From Seohaeicola saemankumensis (GTDB taxonomy: Bacteria; Pseudomonadota; Alphaproteobacteria; Rhodobacterales; Rhodobacteraceae): a stretch of 64,000 nt of DNA. The stretch is from assembly GCF_042678485.1 (NCBI RefSeq), contig NZ_JBHTKR010000009.1, forward strand, positions 1 to 64,000. Direction: 5' to 3'. This document shows positions 26,253 through 35,668 of this stretch, piece by piece. The notes below the pieces were generated by a model. The model saw nothing but the letters and a program-made list of their open reading frames with translations. It searched no databases and had not been told where the DNA came from. The translations under genes and the position numbers were made by a program. Numbering within the stretch: position 1 is the stretch's first letter; the number at the start of each line of letters is the position of its first letter.

Positions 26253-29200
26253 TCAGGCGGCGTCGATCAGAACCGCGATCTCGGCCATGACTTTGTCTGC
26301 CGCCTTGTGACGAACGGGGCCGTAGCCACGAATTTCTTGCGGAGCTTTCAGAAGGTTCTTCGCGGCTTCGGGATTTGTTGCGTCAAAAGTCTTTTCGACA
26401 TGGATCATGACCCTCTCGAACCATTCAAGCAACTGACGATCCAGCTTGCGATCCGCACTATGGGCAAAAGGATCCAGCCGTTTTCCCCGTAGCCCCTTCA
26501 TCCGCGCCAGTATCTTGAACGCCGGCCGCATCCAGGGCCCGAAGGCGCGTTTGTTCGGTCGCCCGCGCGCATCGCGACCCAGAGGCAGCAGCGGCGGTGC
26601 AAGATGATAGCGGACCGTGTAATTCCCCTCGAAGGCGGAGGCGATCTCTGCCTCGAACGTGCCTTCGCTATGCAAACGGGCAACCTCGTATTCATCCTTG
26701 TACGCCATCAGCCGGAACAGGGATCTGGCGGCTTCCGTCATGACCGCCTCCGGGGCCTCTGGCAGCGCGGCACGAAAGCGCGCGATGCGATCGGTGAAAC
26801 GTTTTGCATAGGCGGCATCCTGATAGGCTGTCAGGAAATCCGCCCGATGCGCTATCAACGCATCAAGCCCCTGGGACAGCTTGGGTGCGTCGCTCAACAG
26901 GTCCGTCAATGCTGCCGGGCGGGCCGCCATGATCCGCCCCAGGTCGAAGGCCGAACCATTCTTTTCAACTGCCACCCCGTTCAACAGAATCGCCTGTTTC
27001 AGCGCAACCTCACTGACCGGAACAAGACCCTGTTGATAGGCCGCACCCAGCATCATCATATTGGCAAAGACGGCGTCGCCCATCAGACGTTCCGCGGCGC
27101 GATTGGCATCAAAGGCGAATACCTGCCCGTCACTTACGGTTGCCCGGATCAGCGCCTCGCGCGTGTCGATCCGCAGATCGGCATCACGGTGCAGCACCAG
27201 ATCGCCTGTCGGCATTTCGGCCCGGTTCAAAACGACACCCGTATCACGGCGATAATGCGCTGATGCCTTGGGCGACGAACAGACCACTGCATCACAGCCT
27301 ATGACAGCATCGGCCGAACCCACCTCGATCCTGACCTGATGGATGTCCTGTGGCTTTGCGGCGATTCGCACATAACCCAGAACCGTTCCGAATTTCTGCG
27401 CGAAGCCGGTGAAATCCAGCACGCTGGCGCCTTTGCCCTCCAGATGGGCAGCCATGGCAATCAGAGCGCCGATCGTGACAACACCAGTACCCCCGACACC
27501 GGCAACAAGCAGGTTGAAGGGCGTCACAAGATCCCGCAGGGCAGGGGCAGGCAGCCCAGCCATCAACAGGGGAAGGTCCAGGCCGACAGGCTTGGGCTTG
27601 CGCCGCTGACCGCCTTCTATCGTCACGAAACTGGGACAGAACCCGTTCAGGCACGAGAAATCCTTGTTACAGCTGGACAGGTTGATCTTGCGCTTGCGGC
27701 CCAGTTCCGTCTCTCGCGGTTCGACACTCAGGCAGTTGGACTCAAGGGAACAATCGCCGCAACCCTCGCAGACAAGCGGGTTGATCATCACGTGACGGGC
27801 AGGGTCTTCCATCTTGCCGCGTTTGCGCCGGCGGCGTTTTTCGGTCGCGCAGATCTGCACGTAGATCAGAACAGACACGCCTTTCACCTCGCGCAATTCG
27901 CGCTGCACCGGATCAAGGTCGGCGCGATCATGGAAGGTGGTACCAACCGGAAAATCCCCATGCCGGAACGCCTCGGGATGATCCGAGACAAGCGCGATCC
28001 GCGCCACACCCTCGGCACGGCAGCTTTGTGCGATGGCCGCGGGGCTGACCGGACCATCCACTGGCTGCCCGCCGGTCATCGCAACTGCGTCATTGTAGAG
28101 GATCTTGTAGGTGATGTTCGCCTGCGCCGCGACAGCCTGCCGAATGGCAAGAGACCCCGAGTGATACCACGTCCCCTCGCCAAGGTTCTGAAAGATATGC
28201 CGACGCCCGGTAAAGCGAGATCCCGCGGCCCATGGCACGCCTTCGCCCCCCATCTGGGCATATCCTACGGTATTGCGATCCATCCAGCCCGCCATGACAT
28301 GACAACCGATCCCGCTGGCCGCCATGCTGCCTTCGGGCAGTTTGGTCGATGTATTATGTGGGCAACCCGAACAAAAATAGGGTGTGCGCGTAGCCCCCGG
28401 CACCGACAGAACGGGCGCAGGGGCCGCCGTCAACGCACGGGCCTTTTCGGTCAGGCCCTCATCGGGGAAGAACCGCGCCAGGCGTTCAGCCACGATCGGC
28501 ACAAGCATCAGCGGCGTCAATTCCCCGGTCCATGGGATCAGCGGGTCACCCGCCGCGCGATGCTTGCCCACCATCCTGCGCGGCTTGTCGCCGGGCCAAT
28601 CGTAGAAATATTCCTTGAACTGGCTTTCGATGATGCCGCGCTTTTCCTCGACAACAAGCACCTCTTCCTTGCCTTTTACGAAGGCCAGCGCATCGCGACG
28701 TGCCAGTGGCCAGACCATTCCGACCTTGTAGATGTCGATACCAAGTCGGCGGCAGGCTGCTTCATCCAGCCCCAGCAGGCGAAGGGCCTCCATCAGGTCC
28801 AGATGCGCTTTGCCGGTGGTAACGATGCCAAAGCGCGCGCTGTCGATATCGTAAATACGTCGGTCGATCGGGTTTGCTTCGACAAAAGCCTCGACAGCAT
28901 CAAGCTTTGCCCCGATCCGTGTCTCGATCTCGGGGCTTGGCATATCCGAGCGGCGCACATGCAAACCGCCAGGCGGTGCGGTAAATGCTGGCTGGACGAA
29001 AACGCGATCCTTGGGCAGGTCAATGGACTGGCCAGCCTCGACCGTTTCGGAAATCGCCTTGAAGCCGACCCAGGTCCCACTGAAACGCGACAGGGCAATG
29101 CCGTAGGCCCCGAACTCAAGATATTCCCCGATACTGGCCGGGTTCAGCGTCGGCATGAACCACGACATGAAGGCCACGTCAGACTGGTGCGGCATGGACG

Positions 29201-29672
29201 AGGACACGCAGCCATGATCATCCCCGGCCACGACCAGCACACCCCCCATCGCAGAGGATCCATATGCATTCCCATGCTTCAAGGCGTCGCCCGAACGATC
29301 CACACCCGGACCTTTGCCATACCACATGGAAAAGACGCCCTCGACCTCGCAGGCCGGATCAAGGACTGCCTGTTGCGCGCCCAGAACAGCCGTCGCACCC
29401 AGGTCTTCGTTTACAGCGGGCAGGAAATCGATCCGTGCCTTTTCAAGTCGTGCACGCTGGCGCCACATCTCCATATCCAGCGCGCCAAGCGGAGATCCAC
29501 GATAGCCCGAGACGAAACCGGCGGTGTTGCGCCCGGCTTCCCGGTCGCGTCGCGCCTGATCAAGCATAATCCTGACCAATGCCTGGGTTCCGGTCAGATA
29601 GACACGCCCCTGTGGCCGATCATAACGATCTTCAAGCTGGTAAGTGGTAAAGCGGCTATCCCGAGCGGTCAT
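26253..29672 (-). CDS. Fused indolepyruvate ferredoxin oxidoreductase
   Basis: A 1139-residue protein joining the thiamine-diphosphate alpha part and the gamma/beta part of indolepyruvate:ferredoxin oxidoreductase, the single-chain form common in Proteobacteria. Cysteine-rich [4Fe-4S] motifs are seen in 'PLVCEGCGDCSLESNC' near residue 640 and 'SCNKDFSCLNGFCPSF' near residue 675. It would oxidatively decarboxylate aryl- or branched-chain 2-oxoacids. ATG at 29672 follows AGGAGG; the frame extends slightly to 29705. An Lrp-type regulator is divergent. It is not a photosynthesis gene. Confidence 0.9.
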   Translation of the reverse strand: MTARDSRFTTYQLEDRYDRPQGRVYLTGTQALVRIMLDQARRDREAGRNTAGFVSGYRGSPLGALDMEMWRQRARLEKARIDFLPAVNEDLGATAVLGAQQAVLDPACEVEGVFSMWYGKGPGVDRSGDALKHGNAYGSSAMGGVLVVAGDDHGCVSSSMPHQSDVAFMSWFMPTLNPASIGEYLEFGAYGIALSRFSGTWVGFKAISETVEAGQSIDLPKDRVFVQPAFTAPPGGLHVRRSDMPSPEIETRIGAKLDAVEAFVEANPIDRRIYDIDSARFGIVTTGKAHLDLMEALRLLGLDEAACRRLGIDIYKVGMVWPLARRDALAFVKGKEEVLVVEEKRGIIESQFKEYFYDWPGDKPRRMVGKHRAAGDPLIPWTGELTPLMLVPIVAERLARFFPDEGLTEKARALTAAPAPVLSVPGATRTPYFCSGCPHNTSTKLPEGSMAASGIGCHVMAGWMDRNTVGYAQMGGEGVPWAAGSRFTGRRHIFQNLGEGTWYHSGSLAIRQAVAAQANITYKILYNDAVAMTGGQPVDGPVSPAAIAQSCRAEGVARIALVSDHPEAFRHGDFPVGTTFHDRADLDPVQRELREVKGVSVLIYVQICATEKRRRRKRGKMEDPARHVMINPLVCEGCGDCSLESNCLSVEPRETELGRKRKINLSSCNKDFSCLNGFCPSFVTIEGGQRRKPKPVGLDLPLLMAGLPAPALRDLVTPFNLLVAGVGGTGVVTIGALIAMAAHLEGKGASVLDFTGFAQKFGTVLGYVRIAAKPQDIHQVRIEVGSADAVIGCDAVVCSSPKASAHYRRDTGVVLNRAEMPTGDLVLHRDADLRIDTREALIRATVSDGQVFAFDANRAAERLMGDAVFANMMMLGAAYQQGLVPVSEVALKQAILLNGVAVEKNGSAFDLGRIMAARPAALTDLLSDAPKLSQGLDALIAHRADFLTAYQDAAYAKRFTDRIARFRAALPEAPEAVMTEAARSLFRLMAYKDEYEVARLHSEGTFEAEIASAFEGNYTVRYHLAPPLLPLGRDARGRPNKRAFGPWMRPAFKILARMKGLRGKRLDPFAHSADRKLDRQLLEWFERVMIHVEKTFDATNPEAAKNLLKAPQEIRGYGPVRHKAADKVMAEIAVLIDAA

Positions 29673-29794
29673 GACGTCCTCCTGTTCGCGTGGACAGGAT
29701 CGCATGGCACCGCTGAAATTACTGGTCAGAATAGTTGTCGCAAACCATGATTTGTGAAAGGATGATCTGGGTTTGACATCAAAAGTGAAAAATT

Positions 29795-30238
29795 ATGGCA
29801 GAGATAGACGCGGTTGATCGGCGGATTCTTCAAGCCCTTGCAGGGGACAGCCGGATGTCGAACCTGGAACTGGCCGACAAGGTCGGCCTGTCGCCATCCT
29901 CATGCTGGCGCAGGGTCAAGGCGCTAGAGGAAAGCGGAGTCATCCGCCATTACACGGTTGCTCTGGATGATGCGAAACAGGGGCTTGGATTTGGCGCCAT
30001 CGTGCATGTCCATCTGACACGCCACGATCCTGATCAGCTGGAGGCGTTCATCAAGGCAATTCAGAATCGCCCCGAGGTGCGTGCGTGCCATTCAACGACC
30101 GGACAGGCGGATTACCATCTGCATGTCGTTTGCGCCGATATCGAGGCCTACAACGGTTTCCTGGAACGGTTTCTGTTTCGCATCCCGGCCGTTGCCAGCG
30201 CGCAGACCAACGTGATCCTGCGAACGATCAAGCACTGA
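29795..30238 (+). CDS. Lrp/AsnC-family transcriptional regulator
   Basis: A 147-residue regulator with an N-terminal HTH (about residues 6-50: VDRRILQALAGDSRMSNLEL, VGLSPSSCWRRVKALEESG) and a C-terminal RAM ligand-binding domain (about 68-140). It is divergent from the ior gene across 122 bases, so control of amino-acid or 2-oxoacid breakdown by that enzyme is the natural inference. Its effector is unknown. Confidence 0.92.
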   Translation: MAEIDAVDRRILQALAGDSRMSNLELADKVGLSPSSCWRRVKALEESGVIRHYTVALDDAKQGLGFGAIVHVHLTRHDPDQLEAFIKAIQNRPEVRACHSTTGQADYHLHVVCADIEAYNGFLERFLFRIPAVASAQTNVILRTIKH

Positions 30239-30280
30239 TCACAGATCAAACATGACGCCGATAATGATGATTATGTTAAA

Positions 30281-32224
30281 TCATGCGCGCCGGGGCGCGT
30301 TCTGAAACCCCAGCACCTTGCGTTCACGCCCCAACGCCTGCATCGCGCTTGTGGCGATATCGTGCCGGGTCAATCCTGCATCAAGATACATCTCATCTGG
30401 GCTGGCCTGGTCGATGAAACGATCCGGAAGCGTCAAGGTGCGTACTGCAAGACCCCTGTCAAAGACACCGGCTGCGGCAAGTTCATGCAGCACCATGGCA
30501 CCAAAGCCGCCCCGCGAACCCTGTTCGACCGTGATCAGCGCGCCGTGATTGCGCGCCAGTTGCATCAGCAAGTCCAGATCCAGCGGTTTTGCAAAACGGG
30601 CATCCGCCAATGTGACTGATACGCCTTCCGCGGCCAGAAGATCGGCAGCGGCCTCGCATTCCGACAGATGTGCCCCAAGGCTGAGGATGGCTATATCGCT
30701 GCCCTCGCGGATCACGCGGCCTTTCCCGATTTCCAGCACCGTGCCAATTTCAGGCAGCACCACGCCGGTCCCCGACCCGCGCGGATAGCGGAAAGCGATC
30801 GGGCCTGTATCATGCGCGGCGGCGGTGGCAACCATATGGACAAGTTCCGCCTCATCCGCGGCGGCCATCACCGTAAAGCCGGGCAAATTGGAAAGGTATG
30901 CGATATCAAAGGCCCCCGCATGGGTCGCCCCATCCGCACCCACCAGCCCCGCCCTGTCTATGGCAAAGCGCACCGGCAGGCCTTGCAAGGCGACATCATG
31001 CACCACCTGATCGTAGCCGCGCTGCAGAAAGGTCGAATAGATCGCGCAGAACGGCTTCAGCCCGCTGGCCGCCATCCCGGCAGCAAAGGTCACGCCATGC
31101 TGTTCCGCGATCCCCACATCAAAGACCCGCGCGGGGAACCGCTTTGCCATGATGTCCAACCCTGTGCCGTCCGGCATTGCCGCCGTCACCGCCACAACCT
31201 TGGGATCGCGCGCGGCAATATCGCAGAGCGCCTGACCGAAAACTGCGGTATAACTGGGCGCGTTCGGCTTGGACTTGACCTGCGCCCCTGATGGCACATC
31301 GAACTTTGCCACACCATGATACTTGTCGCGTGACGACTCAGCCGGGGCGTAGCCCTTGCCTTTGACAGTGCAGCAATGGATCAGCACCGGCCCGGTGGCA
31401 CGGGCGCGCGCCGCGCGCAGCACAGGCAGCAGTTGGCCCATGTCATGCCCGTTGATCGGCCCGATATAGGTGAATCCCAATTCCTCGAACAAGGTTCCGC
31501 TGGCAGGCTGGCCGGTCACCAGTTGTCGCGCGCGTTTAGCGCCTTCGCGCATCGGGGGGGGCAGCGCCGCCTCGAAACCTTCGGCCATCTGGCGCAGCGC
31601 GGCCAAAGGCTCGTTCGCGTAAAGCCGCGACAGATAGGACGACATGGCCCCAACCGGCGGTGCAATGCTCATTTCATTATCGTTCAGGATCACGAACAGC
31701 CGCCGCTTTTCATGGCCCGCGTTGTTCAGCGCCTCATAGGCCATGCCCGCACTGATCGAGCCATCACCGATCACGGCAATCGCGTCACCCGTCGGCTGGC
31801 CCATGTCTCGCCCCACGGCAAAACCAAGCGCCGCTGAAATCGAAGTGGAACTGTGCGCGGCACCGAAGGGATCGAACTCGGACTCGCTGCGTTTGGTGAA
31901 ACCTGACAGCCCGTCCTTCTGGCGCAGGCTTGTCATGCGGTGCCGGCGTCCGGTCAGGATCTTGTGCGGATAACATTGATGGCCCACATCCCAGATCAGC
32001 TTGTCCATCGGGGTGTTGAATACGGCGTGGATCGCCACGGTCAGTTCGATCACGCCAAGGGATGATCCCAGATGCCCGCCCGTCTGCGCCACGGAGCGTA
32101 TCACCTCGGATCGCAGCTCCTGCGAGAGGCGCGCCAATTCATCATCGGAAAAACGCTTCAGGTCGGACGGACCGGCCACGCTGTCCAGAAGGGGCGTTTC
32201 GGTAGGGATATGGGACTGGGTCAT
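30281..32224 (-). CDS. dxs: 1-deoxy-D-xylulose-5-phosphate synthase
   Basis: A 647-residue thiamine-diphosphate enzyme, the first step of the MEP isoprenoid pathway that feeds carotenoid and phytyl synthesis. The family pieces 'DVGHQCYPHKILTGRR' near residue 59, the ThDP motif 'IGDGSISAGMAYEALNNAG' near residue 150, and 'GIAEQHGVTFAAGMAASGL' near residue 375 are present. I chose ATG at 32224 (MTQSHIPTETP), preceded by GGGAGG; a longer frame to 32452 crosses a terminator and pufC sequence. It lies behind pufC, as in several photosynthesis clusters. A housekeeping dxs probably exists elsewhere. Confidence 0.95.
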   Translation of the reverse strand: MTQSHIPTETPLLDSVAGPSDLKRFSDDELARLSQELRSEVIRSVAQTGGHLGSSLGVIELTVAIHAVFNTPMDKLIWDVGHQCYPHKILTGRRHRMTSLRQKDGLSGFTKRSESEFDPFGAAHSSTSISAALGFAVGRDMGQPTGDAIAVIGDGSISAGMAYEALNNAGHEKRRLFVILNDNEMSIAPPVGAMSSYLSRLYANEPLAALRQMAEGFEAALPPPMREGAKRARQLVTGQPASGTLFEELGFTYIGPINGHDMGQLLPVLRAARARATGPVLIHCCTVKGKGYAPAESSRDKYHGVAKFDVPSGAQVKSKPNAPSYTAVFGQALCDIAARDPKVVAVTAAMPDGTGLDIMAKRFPARVFDVGIAEQHGVTFAAGMAASGLKPFCAIYSTFLQRGYDQVVHDVALQGLPVRFAIDRAGLVGADGATHAGAFDIAYLSNLPGFTVMAAADEAELVHMVATAAAHDTGPIAFRYPRGSGTGVVLPEIGTVLEIGKGRVIREGSDIAILSLGAHLSECEAAADLLAAEGVSVTLADARFAKPLDLDLLMQLARNHGALITVEQGSRGGFGAMVLHELAAAGVFDRGLAVRTLTLPDRFIDQASPDEMYLDAGLTRHDIATSAMQALGRERKVLGFQNAPRRA

Positions 32225-32242
32225 CAGAGCCTCCCGCTCTTG

Positions 32243-32282
32243 AAACAAAAGGCGCCACACCAGGTGTCCCCGGTGTGGCGCC
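32243..32282 (-). terminator. Strong hairpin-T terminator between pufC and dxs
   Basis: A perfect 11-bp stem (GGCGCCACACC at 32251-32261 with GGTGTGGCGCC at 32272-32282) is followed, on the minus strand, by TTTTGTTTC. It lies 120 bases after the pufC stop and ends about 20 bases before the dxs start. It should end most puf transcripts, with any read-through supplying dxs. Confidence 0.85.
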
Positions 32283-32371
32283 CAGGTCCTGTAGCCAACA
32301 GGAAGGGAACCGGGGTGTTGAAGCCCCGTGTTCGGATGGCGTGGCGCGAACGACGCGATCCGAACATGGCT

Positions 32372-32404
32372 AAGGGTGGGCGGAGGGGAGTCCGCCCTAC
32401 CCTT
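32372..32404 (-). other. Hairpin at the pufC stop codon
   Basis: Near-complementary arms AAGGGTGGGCGGA (32372-32384) and TCCGCCCTACCCTT (32391-32404) with one bulged base overlap the pufC stop (32403-32405). There is no T tract on the minus strand, so an mRNA 3'-protecting or processing hairpin is more likely than a terminator. Confidence 0.65.
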
Positions 32405-33512
32405 ATTCGTAGACCGGCGTGCCCGATGTCGTGGCCAGTTCAGGCCAGTCACCGATCACATTGGTTCCTTGCAGCGGCTGCTGATAGCCTTGATGGCAGG
32501 TCTTGCAGGCCGCTTTGGGGGCGTCGCCATAGATCGGCCCCAGGCGGTGCTCGGGATACTGATCCTGAAGCGGAACCAGGTAGTCGTTGTTCAACTCCTG
32601 CACCATCGCGATACCAAGCGAGGCGGTGCCCCACTGCGGTGTCACCTGGCCGGGGTCATAGAAGGCGCGGCTGTTGTGACAGAGCACGCAATTCACACCC
32701 AGCGAGTTCGAGAAGTAGTTCATCAGCGAATAGGTCCGCTCGGTCTGCTGGATCAACGGATCGCCAGGCTGGTTCTTCACCCGGCTTTCCAGATCGTGAA
32801 CCCCGATCCGCTCGTATTCCAGAAGGTACTTCTCCAGCGCGTCCGAAGGCAGCGATGTGGACTGGCTGATACTGGTGGCCCGGTTCTGGTTGGCAGACCA
32901 GCCAGCCACGGATTCGTTGACCGGGGTAATCTTGAACCAGATGTTGCTGGGCACGTTCTGACCACGATGGCAGGTCATGCAGGTCACACCGACCTGCTTG
33001 TTGGCATTCACGTGGCCGTCCCAGTTCTCGTTGATGTTCTGGGTCATCTGGATCATGCGGCGGGCGACGATCTTTGTGTAAAGGTTGTCCTCGCCATAGG
33101 TCTCCAGATCACCATCGCCGTGACAATAGGCACAGCCCTGATCTGGCGCGACCCATTCCGTCATCGCCGCCATCAGCCGGTTGAAGTTCGCATCCGTCAG
33201 ACCGCCCAGAACCTGGACATTCTTGTAGATGTTTCCGGCCAGTTCCTCTCCCGCTTCCGGGATGATCGGATCATTGGCAAGGATGGCCTCGATGGATGGA
33301 TCGGGCGTCGCCAGATCCGCCTTGAACTCGGGCACCGACATGCCGGTTCCCCTTGGGCCGGTCTGCATGCTCTCGGTGGCAAAGGGTTGTCCCCAGGACA
33401 CCAGAAAGGCCGCGACGAAGATCGCCCCTCCTATCGCCCCGACAAGTATGCCGGGACCATAGATATCTTTCGGATTCTTGCGATTCCAGTCATCAAACCA
33501 CTTGGGAAGCAT
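32403..33512 (-). CDS. pufC: Tetraheme cytochrome c subunit of the reaction centre
   Basis: A 369-residue protein with four CxxCH haem sites at about residues 127-131 (CAYCH), 178-182 (CMTCH), 275-279 (CVLCH) and 336-340 (CKTCH). It gives electrons to the photo-oxidised special pair from the periplasmic side. A single N-terminal helix (about residues 20-40) would anchor it; no cysteine of a lipobox is present there, unlike the lipid-anchored Blastochloris protein. ATG at 33512 (MLPKWFDDW) follows pufM by one base. Its presence places the organism with pufLMC phototrophs. Confidence 0.97.
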   Translation of the reverse strand: MLPKWFDDWNRKNPKDIYGPGILVGAIGGAIFVAAFLVSWGQPFATESMQTGPRGTGMSVPEFKADLATPDPSIEAILANDPIIPEAGEELAGNIYKNVQVLGGLTDANFNRLMAAMTEWVAPDQGCAYCHGDGDLETYGEDNLYTKIVARRMIQMTQNINENWDGHVNANKQVGVTCMTCHRGQNVPSNIWFKITPVNESVAGWSANQNRATSISQSTSLPSDALEKYLLEYERIGVHDLESRVKNQPGDPLIQQTERTYSLMNYFSNSLGVNCVLCHNSRAFYDPGQVTPQWGTASLGIAMVQELNNDYLVPLQDQYPEHRLGPIYGDAPKAACKTCHQGYQQPLQGTNVIGDWPELATTSGTPVYE

Positions 33513-33513
33513 C

Positions 33514-34500
33514 TCAATTCTCCTGTCCGATGAAGGCTTCGTAAGACCCGTAGTCGGCATACCCGTAAGAGCCGTCATACATGGGCGCGAAGTTGTGCTC
33601 CTGGGCCCAGATGAACCAGTTGTCCACAACAGTGCCGGTCAGCAGGATCCCGATGCCACCCGTGATCGGGGTCAGCACGGCGAACCACCAGGCCCAGCGG
33701 TGGATACCTTCCATCGTGGCGTTGAAACCCATGGTCCAGCGCCAGAACAGGGCTGCCCGCTCGGAAGCCGTGCCGCGGTCGTAGATTTGTTCCAGTTCGC
33801 GGTCACCGCCGAAACGGGTCACGGCCAGGATGGTTGCGCCATGCATCGCGAAGAGCAGAACAGAACCATAAAGGAACACGATCGAAAGACAGTGGAACGG
33901 GTTGTAATAAAGGTTCCCGTAGCGGATCGAAAACGCCGTGGTCCAGTCAAGGTGCGGGAAGATGCCATAAGGCACAGCTTCCGACCAGCTTCCCATCAGG
34001 ACGGGACGGAACAGGCCAAGCACAAGGAACAGCCAGATCGCCGAGGCAAAGGCCCAGGCCACATGCTTGCCCATCTTGTGCTGCTGCGCCAGCAGGTAGG
34101 ACCGCAGCCACCAGGTCATCACCGACACCAGCAGGAAGAACGAGCTGATGATGTACCAGCCTCCGTCATTCAGCGGCGGCATCGACAGACCATGCTCCGG
34201 CCCCGGCGGCTCCAGCGCCAGCCAGAACAGCTGCCGCAGAAATTCGGGGATCGACCAGCCGACTTGCGCCAGCATGTTCAGGCCCACGATGTTGAACCAC
34301 AAAAGACCGGTGGCAAGGCTGATCATCCCTGTCCAGCCCAGAAAGACCGGACCGATCTGCGCATTCCCGATCCAGCCAACCAACTGGCTGAAAAAGGGCT
34401 TGCCGATCCGCTCTTCCTTCATGTTGTTTTCGTTGTCCATGCCCCATTCGATCGGACCCTGGACCTGCACTTGCGTGAATATGTTCTGATACTCAGCCAT
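33514..34500 (-). CDS. pufM: Photosynthetic reaction centre M subunit
   Basis: A 328-residue protein with five transmembrane helices. 'LLFAMHGATILAV' near residue 215 and 'MEGIHRWAWWFAVL' near residue 263 hold the histidines expected to bind the special-pair bacteriochlorophyll or the non-haem iron; 'GGDRELEQIYDRGTASERA' near residue 228 includes the iron-ligating glutamate region. It pairs with PufL. The start follows the pufL stop by two bases. A C-terminal extension of about 20 residues after GSYGYADYG is typical of species with PufC. Confidence 0.98.
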   Translation of the reverse strand: MAEYQNIFTQVQVQGPIEWGMDNENNMKEERIGKPFFSQLVGWIGNAQIGPVFLGWTGMISLATGLLWFNIVGLNMLAQVGWSIPEFLRQLFWLALEPPGPEHGLSMPPLNDGGWYIISSFFLLVSVMTWWLRSYLLAQQHKMGKHVAWAFASAIWLFLVLGLFRPVLMGSWSEAVPYGIFPHLDWTTAFSIRYGNLYYNPFHCLSIVFLYGSVLLFAMHGATILAVTRFGGDRELEQIYDRGTASERAALFWRWTMGFNATMEGIHRWAWWFAVLTPITGGIGILLTGTVVDNWFIWAQEHNFAPMYDGSYGYADYGSYEAFIGQEN

Positions 34501-34502
34501 GA

Positions 34503-35342
34503 TTACATTCCTACCTGAGAGGGCCAGATCGGCAGTTCAAGCCACCAGTTCCACCATTCGGGCCAGCCTTTGGTCCAGACGGGGCCAGAGATGATGATGC
34601 AGACCGCCGAGAAGAAGACCGCATTGATCGCCAACAGGAAGCCTACGCGGTGGATGCCAAGGGTGCCGATCGAATAGCCGATGAAGTCACGAAAGAACGT
34701 GTCTTCATTATCGGGGCCCTGTGCCTCTGTCCCTTTTTCGGGGTTCGCCGCACTCAACACCAGGGCGCCATGCAGGGCCAGCGCCAGTGTGGTGGTAAAG
34801 AACAGCGTCACGGCCAGCATATGCGCCGGGTTGTAATGGAAGTGCAGATAGGCATAGCCGGTGTTGCTGACCCAATCGAGATGGCTGAAGATCCCGTAGG
34901 GAAAACCATGTCCCCAGGCGCCCATCAGAAGCGGGCGGAAGATCACCAGTGTCACATAGGCCAGAATGGCAAAGCTGAAGGCGAAGGGCACATGATAGCC
35001 CATCCCCAGTTTTCGGCAGATTTCAACTTCGCGCAGGGCCCAGCTGATGAAGGCGCCGGTTGCACAGAATGTGATGATCTGCCAGAGCCCCCCCTCCATG
35101 AGGGGAGCCATGCCCAGACCATAGGAAAGGTCGGGCGGTGCGATATTGATAAGCCAGGGGTTGAAGGTGCCCTGTTGGGACGCCCCCCAGAAAATCAGAA
35201 TGGTGCCTAACAGGGCGAAAAACGCTGTCGTCACTCCAAAGAAGCCCACGTAAAACGGGCCTACCCAGAAATCGAACAGATCGCCGCCGATCAGCGTCCC
35301 ACCACGGACGCGATACTTTTTCTCGAAGCTGAGCAACGCCAT
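34503..35342 (-). CDS. pufL: Photosynthetic reaction centre L subunit
   Basis: A 279-residue protein with five transmembrane helices: MALLSFEKKYRVRGGTLIGG at the N terminus, 'FSHLDWVSNTGYAYLHFHYN' near residue 165 carrying the special-pair His, and 'TTTLALALHGALVLSAANP' near residue 185 with an iron-ligand His. I chose ATG at 35342; the frame extends to 35468 into the pufA/pufL hairpin region and is not homologous there. pufM follows. Confidence 0.98.
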   Translation of the reverse strand: MALLSFEKKYRVRGGTLIGGDLFDFWVGPFYVGFFGVTTAFFALLGTILIFWGASQQGTFNPWLINIAPPDLSYGLGMAPLMEGGLWQIITFCATGAFISWALREVEICRKLGMGYHVPFAFSFAILAYVTLVIFRPLLMGAWGHGFPYGIFSHLDWVSNTGYAYLHFHYNPAHMLAVTLFFTTTLALALHGALVLSAANPEKGTEAQGPDNEDTFFRDFIGYSIGTLGIHRVGFLLAINAVFFSAVCIIISGPVWTKGWPEWWNWWLELPIWPSQVGM

Positions 35343-35492
35343 CTTCTGTCTCCGCGTTTGGCGGCTCGTCTGTTCAGACCGCAAGCCGTCGATGGATTTT
35401 GGTTTGCCGCGGGCAGGCCACGCCTGACGTGCCCGCAGCTGTCTTGATGTCACTTGACTGGTTGTCACCCGTCCCCGTCATGGGGAAGCGGA
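35343..35492 (-). other. pufA-pufL intercistronic hairpin region
   Basis: No gene here. Inverted repeats include GTCT/AGAC at 35368-35379, GCGGGCA/TGCCCGC at 35409-35436 with an alternative inner stem CAGGC/GCCTG at 35414-35426, and CCCC/GGGG at 35473-35485 just after the pufA stop. In Rhodobacter, hairpins at this position protect pufBA mRNA from 3' decay so light-harvesting subunits exceed reaction-centre subunits. That role is inferred here. Confidence 0.65.
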
Positions 35493-35654
35493 TCACATCG
35501 CTGCTTTTTGGGCTGCCAGCTCGAACCAGTTGAAGTGCTCCGTGCTCAGCAGGACGAGGTGAATCATCGCTGCAAGCAGGAAGAGGAAGACACCCTGTGC
35601 AACAAACACACGGCGCGGATCGAAGATGAGCCAGATCTTGTAGAATTTAGCCAT
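35493..35654 (-). CDS. pufA: LH1 antenna alpha subunit
   Basis: A 53-residue single-helix protein that binds bacteriochlorophyll in the core antenna. It starts MAKFYKIWLIFDPRRVFVAQ, the classic LH1-alpha head, and the bacteriochlorophyll-binding histidine lies in AAMIHLVLLST (H32). A strong AGGAAGG precedes the ATG. pufB is 14 bases upstream, pufL lies downstream behind hairpins. Confidence 0.97.
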   Translation of the reverse strand: MAKFYKIWLIFDPRRVFVAQGVFLFLLAAMIHLVLLSTEHFNWFELAAQKAAM

Positions 35655-35668
35655 TTTTCAATCCTTCC

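Noticed and set aside
27339..29750. An 803-codon open frame on the plus strand opposite the indolepyruvate oxidoreductase gene
   Set aside because: It is a composition shadow of the real minus-strand gene: His/Arg/Gln-rich, no recognisable domain, while the opposite strand encodes a full conserved enzyme.
29847..29856. AGGGGACAGC inside the Lrp gene as another copy of the parS-like repeat
   Set aside because: It is only a half-site with no matching second arm.
32200..32402. A pufX gene downstream of pufM/pufC
   Set aside because: No small hydrophobic frame with pufX character is present; pufC takes this place and hairpins fill the gap.
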